Source: Runella limosa DSM 17973 (GTDB taxonomy: Bacteria; Bacteroidota; Bacteroidia; Cytophagales; Spirosomataceae). Taken from it: a stretch of DNA of 64,000 nt. The position numbers and the translations under genes are program-made. The stretch is taken from the NCBI RefSeq assembly GCF_000482465.1, contig NZ_KI519422.1, positions 248,001-312,000 on the forward strand, in the 5' to 3' direction. Of the stretch, positions 42,001 to 51,000 are shown one piece after another; within the stretch, counting starts at the first letter, position 1, and each line of letters opens with the position of its first letter. The notes below the pieces were generated by a model. It made no database searches and was not told where the DNA came from. It saw only the letters and a list, made by a program, of their open reading frames with translations.

Positions 42001-42985
42001 AGACACCATCATCACAGGCCCTAACTGTAACTGTAACCCTCCTGTGCCTATTTTGTTGACGTCGAGCTTTACGGTATGTAAAGGCGATACTTTCCCAACC
42101 TTAAAAGCAACGGTAGTAGGTTTGGCCACGGTTGAATGGTTTAGTCAACAAACAGGCGGAACTGTGTTAGCAACGGGCTTAAACTACAAGCCAAGTGGCG
42201 TAGTGACGGCCAATGCCGTATTCTATGCACAAGCCCGTAGTACCGACCCAACTTGTCCGACGGCGGTAAGTACAAGCCGCGTTCCAGCGACAATCAACGC
42301 CCAAGACTGTGAAATTGACTTGGCGTTGAAGAAGTTGATTAACAAGAAAGTGGTACAAATTGGCGATACGCTTACTTATACCATCAAAGTATGGAACGAG
42401 TCAGCCAACAATGCTTCGGGTGTATCAGTGACTGATTCGATAGCGAGTACGGTTCAATTTATTGCTGGAAGCTTTACGACAAGTCGTGGAACGGCAAGCA
42501 TCACTGGAAGCGTGATTACGTGGAATATCGGTAACATTGCCGCCAACGGAGATACCGTAACGTTAACGTATCGCATCAAGGCAATTCAGGAAGGTATTCA
42601 CTACAACACCGCTCAAATTTGTGCTGCCAACGAAGGAGACGTTGACTCAACACCTTGTAATAACAACGAGGAAGAAGATGACATTGATCGTCAGTGTTTC
42701 ACGGTGCCGATTAAGCTTTGTCCAACGGAGAAAATTGAAGTGAGCATTCCAGCAAAATACACCAACGTACAATGGTTTAAAGATGGAGGTAGTACAGCGG
42801 TAGCGACAGGCAATACGGTATTGCTGAGTGATGTTGGAAGCTACACCTTTACGGCCACCAACAAGACGTGTCCAGCAGAGGGCTGTTGCCCCGTCATCAT
42901 CGTGCCAGGTGAAAACTGCTGCCCAGTTGATTTGTGTATTCCGTTCACGATCAAGCAGACCAAGAAGGCAGGTAAGAAGCTGTAA
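36062..42985 (+). CDS. Giant surface protein 2: SdrD_B/Ig-like protein with Cys-rich C-terminal signal
   Basis: 2307 residues from the ATG at 36062 (an in-frame TTG at 36047 is not used). Signal peptide to about residue 40 (SQKTQAQ). Order: a Cys-containing N-terminal domain (about 41-160), an SdrD_B domain (VGGMVFKDFNDNGVREAG, about 165-250), a region related to the middle of giant 1 (about 260-735), another SdrD_B domain (IEIGNRTWLDTNKDGIQDAC), two Ig-like modules (about 1015-1200, VTYRWYG-type core with Trp), five tandem SdrD_B repeats (about 1283-1905) and the shared C-terminal block: Ig-like module, DUF11-like module (about 2083-2200) and Cys-rich end (CPAEGCCP, NCCPVDLC, tail KKAGKKL). 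It is the closest paralogue of giant 1 in the first half; its last 129 bp are identical to giant 3. Same predicted role; terminator at 43007. Confidence 0.88.
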   Translation: MKSLLRTYRGEYVNWLFSFWLQSLAIIGIFLWSSQKTQAQCSVTIRKVTVSGCYLVNGQSKATVSVEVGWTNAPSGGVITVTTGSQTRTITPGSITVSYPQANNSAPLSGTQTIVSPQVVAFEVDANGSTNNALTARFNATCTTSTTFNAPAACPTAACSGNNVGGMVFKDFNDNGVREAGETAGVSDVAVKAIACDGTVYNTTTDGYGFYSIPVPANKYPVRVEFSSVPSIYKLGVNGTNSRTSVQFVNAPSCNIHLGIVNPVEYCSGSNLRVFVPCFTYGDPLISSQQGVSAANLSANADALVSIPYRVSSSTFQGEQMITNAGKIGTIWGLSYNKYTKKLFLSAVLKRHAGLGSLGLGGLYVMDYTNSASPTVSNFINVSTIGINVGTIATNSARGLQADKTQPSRDQQSFSAIGKVGIGDMDVSDDGNKLWLTNLSDKKLYSIDITQYNQNGTAPTTSNVASFTIPATCTGGEYRPWAIKAYNGKVYVGGVCDASTSSKTNLRASVYELDGTTFTQIFDFPLTYPKGYPAAANTSITGWFPWTDNFNDLLEGTVLRHPVPIFTDIEFDVDGSMVLAFGDRTGLQGGDANYHPNTTTTDLYETNSQAGDILRAFYANGAFVLENNAKAGPNTGYGPANSQGPGFGEFYDDNWRQDGNPNRIWHAEQIMGGLALKPGSGEVVVTTIDPVDEQPYAGGVRYMNNSDGKVTGAYSVYVTRAPGAFQIPGTFAKATGLGDIELNCDNLDIIEIGNRTWLDTNKDGIQDACEKGLKDVSVTLYKGNTKIATTKTDANGEYYFSRKSKLTTGTWSATGADTTLLPLTAYRLVFGTSGQITNSSDTLAVAGLGKFLLTLKDATTGTGNDHNDSDAAKASVTGEGGSFPVITLTTGTVATTNHTFDAGFYCVEPYNYKVTVTQATCTAITPNSDAKIELTDVKCADKYAFSKNSGGVFTGAAYASATALTGTTITLNNLANPATAAGDTFYIRLYNGLCCYKDTTIILPFKDCSCIKPVVTATPKNQVICQGGTIASYTAVTLPSAGITYRWYGPLTDTTGTLGTAISGQTNASFTPAGGFTGRRYYAVIATGVAPICSDTAFVSLTINVRPVANATAKQQTICVGDLPAAFTATPSTGVSYRWYGALSDTTGSLGTAIGGATSASFTPSGSAITTVGTKYYAVIVTNTQTSCADTAFVRLVVNKKPTAGADSTGTNAICNTVGTINLPDAAAGETWTQLGNTPSVATIDAQTGAVTGLTSIGVYQFVLRNAQTGCADTVAVEVKNCQKGSIGDYVWKDLNDNGVQDSGEPGVRGVIVQLLNSTTNAVLATDTTDVSGLYGFNGLESGSYKVKIVLSSLPDSCVISSKQNQGGDDTKDSDFSPTTGESQVVVINTLGTGLQKDNPTIDAGLFTPKGSIGDYVWKDLNDNGVQDSGEPGVRGVIVQLLNPTTSAVLATDTTDASGLYSFPNLLSGSYQVKIVLSSLPDSCLISSKQNLGGDDTKDSDFSPTTGLSQVVTIDAKGTGIVKDNPTIDAGLFTPKGSIGDYVWKDLNDNGVQDSGEPGVKGVIVQLLNATTSAVLATDTTDASGLYSFPNLLSGSYQVKIVVTSLPDSCTISSKQNQGGDDTKDSDFSPTTGLSQVITITATSTGLAKDNPTIDAGLFTPKGSIGDYVWKDQNDNGVQDATEPPVAGVIVQLLQGTTVLATDTTDANGLYLFPNLLSGTYQVKIVTSSLPAGCVISSKKDQGGDDTKDSDFDPTTGLSQLVTINAFGTGIAKDNPTVDGALFSPKGSIGDYVWKDLNDNGVQDAGEPPVAGVIVQLLNATTSAVLATDTTNAQGLYLFSDLSSGSYQVKIVVTSLPDSCIISSKQNQGDDTKDSDFSPTTGLSQVVEIVATGTGLQKDNPTIDAGLVVPCITTSFTLTGAPVCSADVQTYSLTFSVTGKNGAIKVDKGVLSGNNPYTVTGIPSGASVRIVDTLSAICVQDTIITGPNCNCNPPVPILLTSSFTVCKGDTFPTLKATVVGLATVEWFSQQTGGTVLATGLNYKPSGVVTANAVFYAQARSTDPTCPTAVSTSRVPATINAQDCEIDLALKKLINKKVVQIGDTLTYTIKVWNESANNASGVSVTDSIASTVQFIAGSFTTSRGTASITGSVITWNIGNIAANGDTVTLTYRIKAIQEGIHYNTAQICAANEGDVDSTPCNNNEEEDDIDRQCFTVPIKLCPTEKIEVSIPAKYTNVQWFKDGGSTAVATGNTVLLSDVGSYTFTATNKTCPAEGCCPVIIVPGENCCPVDLCIPFTIKQTKKAGKKL
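39912..41780 (+). repeat. Five tandem SdrD_B-coding repeats
   Basis: Units start near 39915, 40290, 40668, 41046 and 41418 with a period of about 375 bp and the same protein motif (GSIGDYVWKD) as the array in giant gene 1. Confidence 0.88.
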
Positions 42986-43006
42986 TATTTGTAGTTAAGA
43001 ATACTA

Positions 43007-43049
43007 AGAGAAGGGGTGGTGCTAGGGCATCACCCCTTCTCTTTTTTTA
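43007..43049 (+). terminator. Rho-independent terminator of giant gene 2
   Basis: AGAGAAGGGGTG (43007-43018) pairs perfectly with CACCCCTTCTCT (43031-43042), followed by a run of T. Confidence 0.94.
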
Positions 43050-43180
43050 TTTGGTGCGATTTTTGTGGAAATAAATGTCTTTTTGTATTGGTATATACGT
43101 TTTTTAAATTTTATAAAAATGCGCGACTTTATGGTATAAATACGTTGATTTTCAGCAAAATACATACTTGTTGGACTAGG

Positions 43181-43224
43181 TTGGTATGCTATTTGATAAT
43201 GAGTTGATATGCTATTTAGTAAAC
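43181..43224 (+). promoter_or_regulatory. Direct repeat TTGGTATGCTATTTGATAA / TTGATATGCTATTTAGTAA before giant gene 3
   Basis: Two 19-nt copies with few mismatches start at 43181 and 43204 (23 bp apart). The first starts with the TTGGTATG motif also found before giant genes 2 and 4. A plausible regulator or RNA polymerase contact region. Confidence 0.45.
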
Positions 43225-43252
43225 TTTACCGTGCTTTAAATTGAAAAAAATT

Positions 43253-46200
43253 ATGAGCCAATTCGCCTTCTTACTCCAAACCAAAAATCTGCCTGACAAA
43301 AAAACAAAGCTGATGCTTTTTTGCCTCAGGATGATAGGAATGTTATTCATGGTGGGAGTTCTCTCCACTACTACAACTTATGCTCAGTGTACCCTTACTG
43401 CTGAAGTAACCAACATTACCTGTAACAACATGACAACGACAACAACAGCTGACGATAAGTTTAGCTTTACGTTGACAGTCAATTCTACCTCCTCAACAGC
43501 TGAAACGGGAGGGTATGTGTCGGTCTCTATCAATGGGACAAACGTAGGTGGCCAAAATATTGGGGAAGCCAAGGAGTTTGAAAGTCAATACAACATTTCT
43601 GGAGGTGTCCTAAACGTAACCATTACAGCAGGTAGTGGTAATTGTTCTACTACCACGACCATTACGCCACCCCAGGCTTGTTCGCCAGGAGCAGGTTGTA
43701 CTTGGGATCCACTCAACCTAAATCCACCTTATGTAACCGTAACCGTACAGCGAGATTGTAAAGGAACGTCTGATGAAAGTGACGATGAAGTTTCGGGAAC
43801 ATTTTCGGTAACAGGGATACCAGCGGGATATGCCGCCGAATTAGACAGAAAATTAGATGCAAATGGGAATGGGAAGGAACATATTGAGGGGGGAATTACC
43901 AATGGTCAAGTGGTTAATTGGGGACCGTATAACGTTAATACGGTGAAATATCCAGGTCAAAATGGTTTTGTCCTTTGGTTTATGCTAGAAGGTATTTCTG
44001 ATTGCTTAGGTGATTATTTTGTAATGATTCCTAATTGCCCCGCTTGTGCTGCACCAACGCCAACAGGAACAGATGCTAGCATTTGCAGTGGAGAAACGGC
44101 GATTTTGATGGCTTCGGGTTGTACAAGCGGATATACAGCTACTTGGTTTAGTAATTCAACTTTGACCAGTCAACTTGGAACAGGAGACAGCTATGAAACG
44201 CCTACCTTGACAACAACTACCAATTATTATGTATCCTGCGTGAAAGACGGCGATGCTACCTGCAAAAGCACAGGAGTATTGGTAGCTGCGACTGTAAAGC
44301 CTTTGCCAACGTTGACGGCAGGGACTCCAACTTGTGCTCAGAATGGATTGACGTATAGCGTAACGGTAACCAGCAACGGAACAATAAGTGCTGATGCAGG
44401 TACTGTGAGTGGTACTACGGTAAGCAATATACCAGCAGGTACAGATGTGACGATTACGGCTACGTTGAATGGCTGTACAAGAGATGTAACAGTAACATCG
44501 CCGACGTGTCAGATACCTTGCACTGCCCCCACACCTACGGGCACAGGCGCGTCAGTTTGTCCAGATAATACAGCGACTTTGACCGCCAGTGGTTGTACAA
44601 CGGGCTACACCGCTACTTGGTTTAGTGATACTGGCTTGAATAATCAAGAAGGAACAGGCAATAGTTTCACAACACCAGTCTTAACTGCTACCAAAAACTA
44701 TTATTTGTCTTGTGTAAAAAATGGGGACGCAACTTGTAAAAGTAGTGGCGTAACAGTAACCGCAACGGTTAAAACAAAACCTGCACTTTCGATAACTAAC
44801 ACTACATGTAGTGGTACAACGGTAATTGCAACTTTTACAGCAACGGCGGGCGCAACGGTAACCGCAAGCGTAGGAACGGTATCAGGAAATCAAGTAACAG
44901 GTATCCCAAGTGGACAGACGTTTAGCCTTACTGCATCCCTGAATGGGTGCGATTCGACAGTGTCAGATTCTAAAACTTGTGCCCCCAATTGCGATTTGAA
45001 TGCAACTTTAGGAGTTATCAAATGTATCGCAGGGCAAAATACGCCTGAGGTAACAGACGATTTGTTTACATTTGATTTAACTGTAACTGGTACAGGAGGA
45101 GCAAGCAATTTGTGGGAAGCTGTGTATAATGGAACAGTAATTCAAACGGGAGCTTATGGTCAGACCAAAACTGTGACTGTAAGTTATTTGACATGGAATG
45201 GCGCTGCCAACATGGCTATTATCATACGAGATAAAGACAATACAAGCTGTACTGACAATGTATCTGTCCAAGTACCAAGTTGTTCGCCTGCCCCTTGTAC
45301 TGGCTTTAAGTTTACCAATATCGTAGCAAGTTGTGAAGGCGGACTTCATAAAATTTGTTTGGATGTATCAGGAACAGGCGGCCGCAAATGGGCCATCAGT
45401 TTGAAACACAGCAATGATTTTAACGTACCAGGAATCCCCTTTGCAGATGGTACTGGTGATCAAACAGGCGTTTGTGGAACAATCAGCAATACTGACTTTG
45501 CGATTTTGCAAGCGTTTGATGCAGATGACTTTATAGTATGGGGAATGCTTGAGTTAGCAGACGGTACTCCAATTTTTGGTACTGGTTGTGAAATAGATTC
45601 GGTTGTTCGTTATTCTCCGTGTGTTACTTGTCAAGCTCCAACGCCAGTGGGCACAGGAGCATCGGTATGCTCAGGAACAAGTGCGACTTTGACGGCCAGT
45701 GGCTGTAGCACAGGTTATACAACGACCTGGTTTAGTGATGCAGGTTTAGGAACACAAGTAGGAACAGGTACAAGTTATACGATACCTGTATTGACATCGA
45801 ATACGAATTATTACGTAGCCTGTGTAAAAGATGGCGATGCAACGTGCAAGAGCAGCGGAGTAACAGTAACAGCTACTGTTAAGCCCAAGCCAACGATTAG
45901 TGTAACATCCACTACATGTAATCAAGCAGGTACGTTTTACGATGTAGCATTTAGCGCCACGTCAGGAGCTACCGTTACGGCAGATAAAGGAACCGTGACA
46001 GGCAGTACAGTTGTGGGAGTTCCATCGGGTCAAGTGGTGAAATTAGTAGTTACCCTAAACGGTTGCAAAGATTCGACGACGGCGACTAAAAATTGTTCTG
46101 TGCCTTGTGTTGAGTCAACATTTAGCTTAGTAGGGACGCCATCTTGTTCCGCCGATTATTCAACTTATTCGTTGACGATTCAGGTCAATAATAAAATTGG

Positions 46201-47320
46201 CATTGTTAAAACTAACAAAGGAATACTTTCGGGTAATAATCCATATACGATAACAGGTATTCCAGCAGGTTCGCCAGTAATAATTACTGACAGCTTGAGT
46301 GCAGTTTGTAAGGCTGATACCATGATTGTGGCTCCTAACTGTAACTGTAACCCAGCAATGCCACAATTGCTAACGCCAAGTTTGACGGCTTGTATCGGTG
46401 ATACCTTCCCGACGTTGAAGGCGACGGTGGTAGGTCTTGCGACGGTAGAATGGTTTAGTCAACAAACTGGCGGAACAGTACTAGCAACAGGCTTGAGTTT
46501 CAAACCAAGTGGCACGGTATCTGCGAATACTATTTTCTATGCGCAAGCACGTAGCACCGACCCAACTTGCCCAGCGGCAGTGAGCACAAGCCGCGTTCCC
46601 GCGACGATTAATGCGCAAGATTGCACGAAAGAAGTGGATTTAGCTTTGTCCAAGTCGATTAGTAAGAAAATTGCTCAGATTGGGGATGTGTTAACCTATA
46701 CCTTAAAAGTGTGGAACGAATCAGCGACGAATGCAACGGGTGTCTCGGTGACGGATAGCATCGCGACGACGGTACAGTTTGTGAGCGGCAGTTTTAGTCC
46801 AAGTCGAGGTAGTGCGACGATTAGTGGCAATGTGATAAAATGGACTATTGGCAACATCGCGGCGGCAGGCGTACCTGCGAATGGCGACACGGTGACGTTG
46901 ACGTATCAGATTAAAGTAACGCAAGAAGGAGTTCACTTCAATACGGCTGAGATTTGTACGACCAACGAGAAAGATGTGGATTCGACGCCATGTAACCACG
47001 ATGATACGGAAGATGACATCGACCGTGCGTGTTTTACGGTTCCCGTGAAATTATGTCCAGGAGAAGTAGTGGAGGTGAGTATTCCCGCGAGATACACCAA
47101 TGTACAATGGTTCAAGAGCGGTAGCACAACGCCAGTGGCGAGTGGCAATTCGGTGTTGTTGACAGATGTTGGAAGCTACACTTTCACGGCTACCAACAAG
47201 ACGTGTCCAGCAGAGGGCTGTTGCCCCGTCATCATCGTGCCAGGTGAAAACTGCTGCCCAGTTGATTTGTGTATTCCGTTCACGATCAAGCAGACCAAGA
47301 AGGCAGGTAAGAAGCTGTAA
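43253..47320 (+). CDS. Giant surface protein 3: Ig-like repeat protein with Cys-rich C-terminal signal
   Basis: 1355 residues from the ATG at 43253 (an in-frame TTG lies at 43241). A 24-residue basic N-region precedes a hydrophobic core and a cleavage site near TTTTYAQ. It has no SdrD_B array. Instead there are Cys-rich beta domains and three copies of an Ig-like unit of about 85 residues (near 265-350, 423-505, 792-875), each with the pattern APTPxGTxASxC...ASGCTxGYxxTWFS and the ending YYVSCVKDGDATCKSSG. The shared C-terminal block follows: the Ig-like module (TPSLTACIGDTFPTLKATVV), a DUF11-like module (about 1126-1250) and the Cys-rich end (CPAEGCCP, NCCPVDLC, tail KKAGKKL). Paired cysteines suggest disulphides and export. 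A terminator follows at 47359. Confidence 0.85.
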   Translation: MSQFAFLLQTKNLPDKKTKLMLFCLRMIGMLFMVGVLSTTTTYAQCTLTAEVTNITCNNMTTTTTADDKFSFTLTVNSTSSTAETGGYVSVSINGTNVGGQNIGEAKEFESQYNISGGVLNVTITAGSGNCSTTTTITPPQACSPGAGCTWDPLNLNPPYVTVTVQRDCKGTSDESDDEVSGTFSVTGIPAGYAAELDRKLDANGNGKEHIEGGITNGQVVNWGPYNVNTVKYPGQNGFVLWFMLEGISDCLGDYFVMIPNCPACAAPTPTGTDASICSGETAILMASGCTSGYTATWFSNSTLTSQLGTGDSYETPTLTTTTNYYVSCVKDGDATCKSTGVLVAATVKPLPTLTAGTPTCAQNGLTYSVTVTSNGTISADAGTVSGTTVSNIPAGTDVTITATLNGCTRDVTVTSPTCQIPCTAPTPTGTGASVCPDNTATLTASGCTTGYTATWFSDTGLNNQEGTGNSFTTPVLTATKNYYLSCVKNGDATCKSSGVTVTATVKTKPALSITNTTCSGTTVIATFTATAGATVTASVGTVSGNQVTGIPSGQTFSLTASLNGCDSTVSDSKTCAPNCDLNATLGVIKCIAGQNTPEVTDDLFTFDLTVTGTGGASNLWEAVYNGTVIQTGAYGQTKTVTVSYLTWNGAANMAIIIRDKDNTSCTDNVSVQVPSCSPAPCTGFKFTNIVASCEGGLHKICLDVSGTGGRKWAISLKHSNDFNVPGIPFADGTGDQTGVCGTISNTDFAILQAFDADDFIVWGMLELADGTPIFGTGCEIDSVVRYSPCVTCQAPTPVGTGASVCSGTSATLTASGCSTGYTTTWFSDAGLGTQVGTGTSYTIPVLTSNTNYYVACVKDGDATCKSSGVTVTATVKPKPTISVTSTTCNQAGTFYDVAFSATSGATVTADKGTVTGSTVVGVPSGQVVKLVVTLNGCKDSTTATKNCSVPCVESTFSLVGTPSCSADYSTYSLTIQVNNKIGIVKTNKGILSGNNPYTITGIPAGSPVIITDSLSAVCKADTMIVAPNCNCNPAMPQLLTPSLTACIGDTFPTLKATVVGLATVEWFSQQTGGTVLATGLSFKPSGTVSANTIFYAQARSTDPTCPAAVSTSRVPATINAQDCTKEVDLALSKSISKKIAQIGDVLTYTLKVWNESATNATGVSVTDSIATTVQFVSGSFSPSRGSATISGNVIKWTIGNIAAAGVPANGDTVTLTYQIKVTQEGVHFNTAEICTTNEKDVDSTPCNHDDTEDDIDRACFTVPVKLCPGEVVEVSIPARYTNVQWFKSGSTTPVASGNSVLLTDVGSYTFTATNKTCPAEGCCPVIIVPGENCCPVDLCIPFTIKQTKKAGKKL

Positions 47321-47358
47321 GTTAGCGTAAAATAATCTGAGAGAAAGGTCTCATATCT

Positions 47359-47391
47359 ATGGGTGTCGAAGCAATTCGGCACCCATTTTTT
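47359..47391 (+). terminator. Rho-independent terminator of giant gene 3
   Basis: ATGGGTGTCGAA (47359-47370) pairs with TTCGGCACCCAT (47375-47386; one G-U pair), followed by six T. Confidence 0.92.
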
Positions 47392-48059
47392 GTGCTTATT
47401 TTTCTATTTATATGTCTTTTAGTGTTATTTTTTTGAATAGAGTTTTCTTGGTAATGTGTTAGTAATGAGGATTTTGATGTTTTTTGTGCTGCTATTTTTT
47501 GAATACAACAAGCATGTTTTACTCATTTTGTAAAAAAAATAAACCATTTATGTTGTTATTTTAATAAATACAAATGGATATATACATATCCGAAGAAGAA
47601 TAATTGTAATATTTTCTGATTGGTAATCTTCTGTTTCGTTATGGTTAATATACTGTAATATTGTTTACCATAAAGAGTGATTTTTGGTATATATTTAAGA
47701 GGAGTTTAAAAGTCCTGAAAAAGTGTTTATACACAAGTTTTGGCTTCAAAAACGGCTTAAAGGCCATTTTTGAAGACTATTTGCTAATCGAAGAAGATAG
47801 GTTGCTGGAACGTGGCACGGATGTTGAGTAGAGGGATTGGTATGCAGTATTCTACTTTTATATATGGTTTTATAGCCTTATTTTTTTGAGTTTGTACATA
47901 TTTGGGCTATTTTTTAAGTATTGGTATGATAATTGTATTTTTTTGGAACGTCTTTGGGCTTATTTTAATAATTGTGTTTTAGTATGTCATATTAAATCAT
48001 TGGTTAAGCCTTTAGCTGTACTGTTACTTGAGAAATTATATAAACCAAAACTTACCTCA
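47392..48059. other. 668-bp AT-rich non-coding region before giant gene 4
   Basis: No convincing gene; the frame of giant gene 4 is open upstream to a TTG at 47886, but the extra 58 residues are not signal-like. TTGGTATG motifs occur at 47837 and 47921. Overall very AT-rich, with several runs of T. Confidence 0.6.
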
Positions 48060-51000
48060 ATGAAAAAAAATGTATCGCTTTGGAACATAAGTCGATGGTA
48101 CTTTTTGATGACATTCTTGATGATAACCTTTGCAGGGAAGTCTCAAACCTGTGTGGGTAATAAATTTACGAATGGAAGCCTAGAAAGTGGAACATTTGCG
48201 GCCAGTACAAAAAACGGAGTAACGACGCAAATGACGACATTTGGCGGAAGCCAATCTGTTTATTTGCCATTTACTGCAAGTGGTGTGTGGGATCATCCTG
48301 TAGATGGTTTTGCCGCCAATGTAGGTTACTGGGTAGATGGAACTACCAACGGCGGTACTGGGGCAAAAGACCAAAATCGGTTTTTTGCCATTCCGTCAAA
48401 TTTTGGGGCTAATAGATGTTTGTGGCCGACTGCAGGGTATGGAGTGGTAATGACCAAGGACCAATGCTATCGTGTATGTTTCTGGGCTGCACAATTTGAT
48501 CCTGCCCAACCCAATGCCAACGTAACTTCTACGTTCAATTTTGAAATGTATGATGGTTGGGGCTCAACAACTCCTGCGGCTACAGTTGCCAACTTTTCAG
48601 TTACACCGACTTCTACCACAAGCGATTACGTCAAGTTTACTTTGCCTGCCTCTACCAATGTTAAGGACATTACGGGGGCTGCCTACACTGGGGCATCTGG
48701 ACAAGTTGTAGATTGGAAGACTTTAAATTGGCAGTACATCTGTTTAGACGTAACGCCATTAGTGGAAAGTAGTCGTTTTGAAATTTACATATCAACGGAT
48801 GGTGGGCAGGACAATGGATTTGCAGTGGACGGGCTGTGTGCTGTTGCTTGTGGTACGAATTCTTGCGTTACCCCTTCTGGTATTCAACTGGCAAAAACGG
48901 CTCCAACGTGTACAGGCTCAACGGCGAATAACAACGGTAAAATCACCCTTATTTCGGCTACTAATACCGACAAATGTGGCATTAGTGCCGCAGGTGCTGC
49001 CACTTATAATGGCCCTGCGTATGCCTCGGCGACGGCCTATGCGGCCAATAAAGATGTCAAAACCTTGATACCCAATACAGGAGGTACGTATATATTAAGG
49101 TTGTACAACGGCTCTGACAATTGTTATAAAGATACGACGATTACGGTGGCAGCAGTGACGTGTACAGCGGTGGATTGTAATTGTAGTAATAACTTAATTA
49201 CGACCCCAAGTTTTGAGGGGTCAGATTTGTCGGCGTGGACGCAAGCTACGAATGACCCAGGAGGAACGATTTTATTCTCAAACGATAATCCTTATGCTGT
49301 TTGTGGCAGCTGGTATGGGTATATCCGCAGTGCCAATGCAGATGCTTATTATGCGTCTGTTTATCAAAATGTTAATACAACAGCAGGGACTTCATTTACC
49401 TTGAATGTATATGGAGGAACGCACGATCCAGGTCAGGATAGTCAAATCCGCCTCCAGTTTTTTAACGCCTCCAACACCTTATTGTCAGGTGGTCAGACGG
49501 TACAAGTAGATACAGATGTGGATGTGGCACCGTTCACTTTAGGCAAATATACGTTAACGGGAACCGCACCCGCAGGTACTGCGTATGTGCGGGTGACATT
49601 TTACACCCAAGGAACGTACAATGGCGATAACATGGCGTTTAAGTTTGACCAAGTGTGTTTGCAAGCAACGGCAACGGCTTGTTCGCAACCTATCGCAGTG
49701 GTAAGCCCTCAAAAACAAACGATTTGCGTTGGCGGTACGGCGACGGCCTACACAGCAACGCCAAGCACAGGTGTGGACTATAAATGGTATGGCCCATTGA
49801 CGAGCACCTCGGGTAGTTTGGGGACGGCTATCAGCGGCGCAACGAGTGCGACCTTTACACCAAGTGGTGCAGCTTTTACTACTTCTGGTACAAAATATTA
49901 TGCGGTAGTGGTGAATACTACGGGTGATGCGACTTGTGCGGATACGGCCTTTGTTCAGTTGGATGTAAGAAGCCTAGCAATTACTGCCAATGCCTCAAGC
50001 TGCACACCTGCTACCAATAAGTTTAGCGTAAGTGGGCAAGTTACCTTTACGGCTCCACCTTCAACGGGGCTTTTACGCGTACGAATTCCAGGCAAAGGCT
50101 ACCAAGATTTTTTACCACCATTTACTAGCCCCATTTCCTACACCATTCCAGACCTGAACTCAGACGGGATGGCCGATACAGTAGAAGTGATGTTTAGTGA
50201 TGGGGTATGTAAGCAAACGGCTATTTATACTGCGCCAGCTATGTGTTTGCCGAATGCTTGTACAGGTACAGAAGTGGCAGGGAAGTCAGAATACAAATTT
50301 ACGGTGCCGCTCAAACGCACCAATTGGAGTGATACACTTGCTCTTCCCAAATTTGACACAATGGGAGGAACGCGCACCCTAAAAAATGTGCTTTTGACGG
50401 TCAACCAATCAATCGTAAACTGGGGGGTGGCCGAAAGTACAGATAATGCTTCCTCTGAAGTAAATATCGAAACGACGGGAACGACGACGTTCAAATTAGA
50501 CGGGGTAAATTTTGAGACAAATTCTTTTACGGCCACCAATTACCCCAAAAATGTGACCAGTGCAGTGTTGGTGCCTGCTGTGGGTACATGGCCAGGCGAT
50601 AATACTTTTGTCTCGCCACCATCGACCTTGTTAGCGATGTCGGCAGCCGTAAATAATGATTTGAATAACTTGGTGGATCCTACTTTATCATCAACTTGGG
50701 TGACGAACCAAACAGGGGATTTGACCGATGACGATGATATGACCTATTTTCCGCCAGTTTATTCGGACAATACCAAATGTTGGCTTTACAGTAGCTCAAC
50801 CGATTTGGCGAAATTTACGGGAACGGGTAATGCCGAGTTTATTGCTCGTGCAACAGGGGCATCTTTAGTGAGTGGCTCAGGAAACCTAAATTCAATTATT
50901 AAGACGTCAGCGAGTGCCGAAATAACGGTCACTTATATTTATTGCTCAACAGCCTGTGTAAAACCTGTAGCCTCAGCAACACCACAAAAACAAACGATTT

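Noticed and set aside
47886-48059. TTG at 47886 as start of giant gene 4
   Set aside because: The 58 extra residues are rich in Phe/Tyr/Trp without a signal layout; the ATG at 48060 begins a regular signal peptide.
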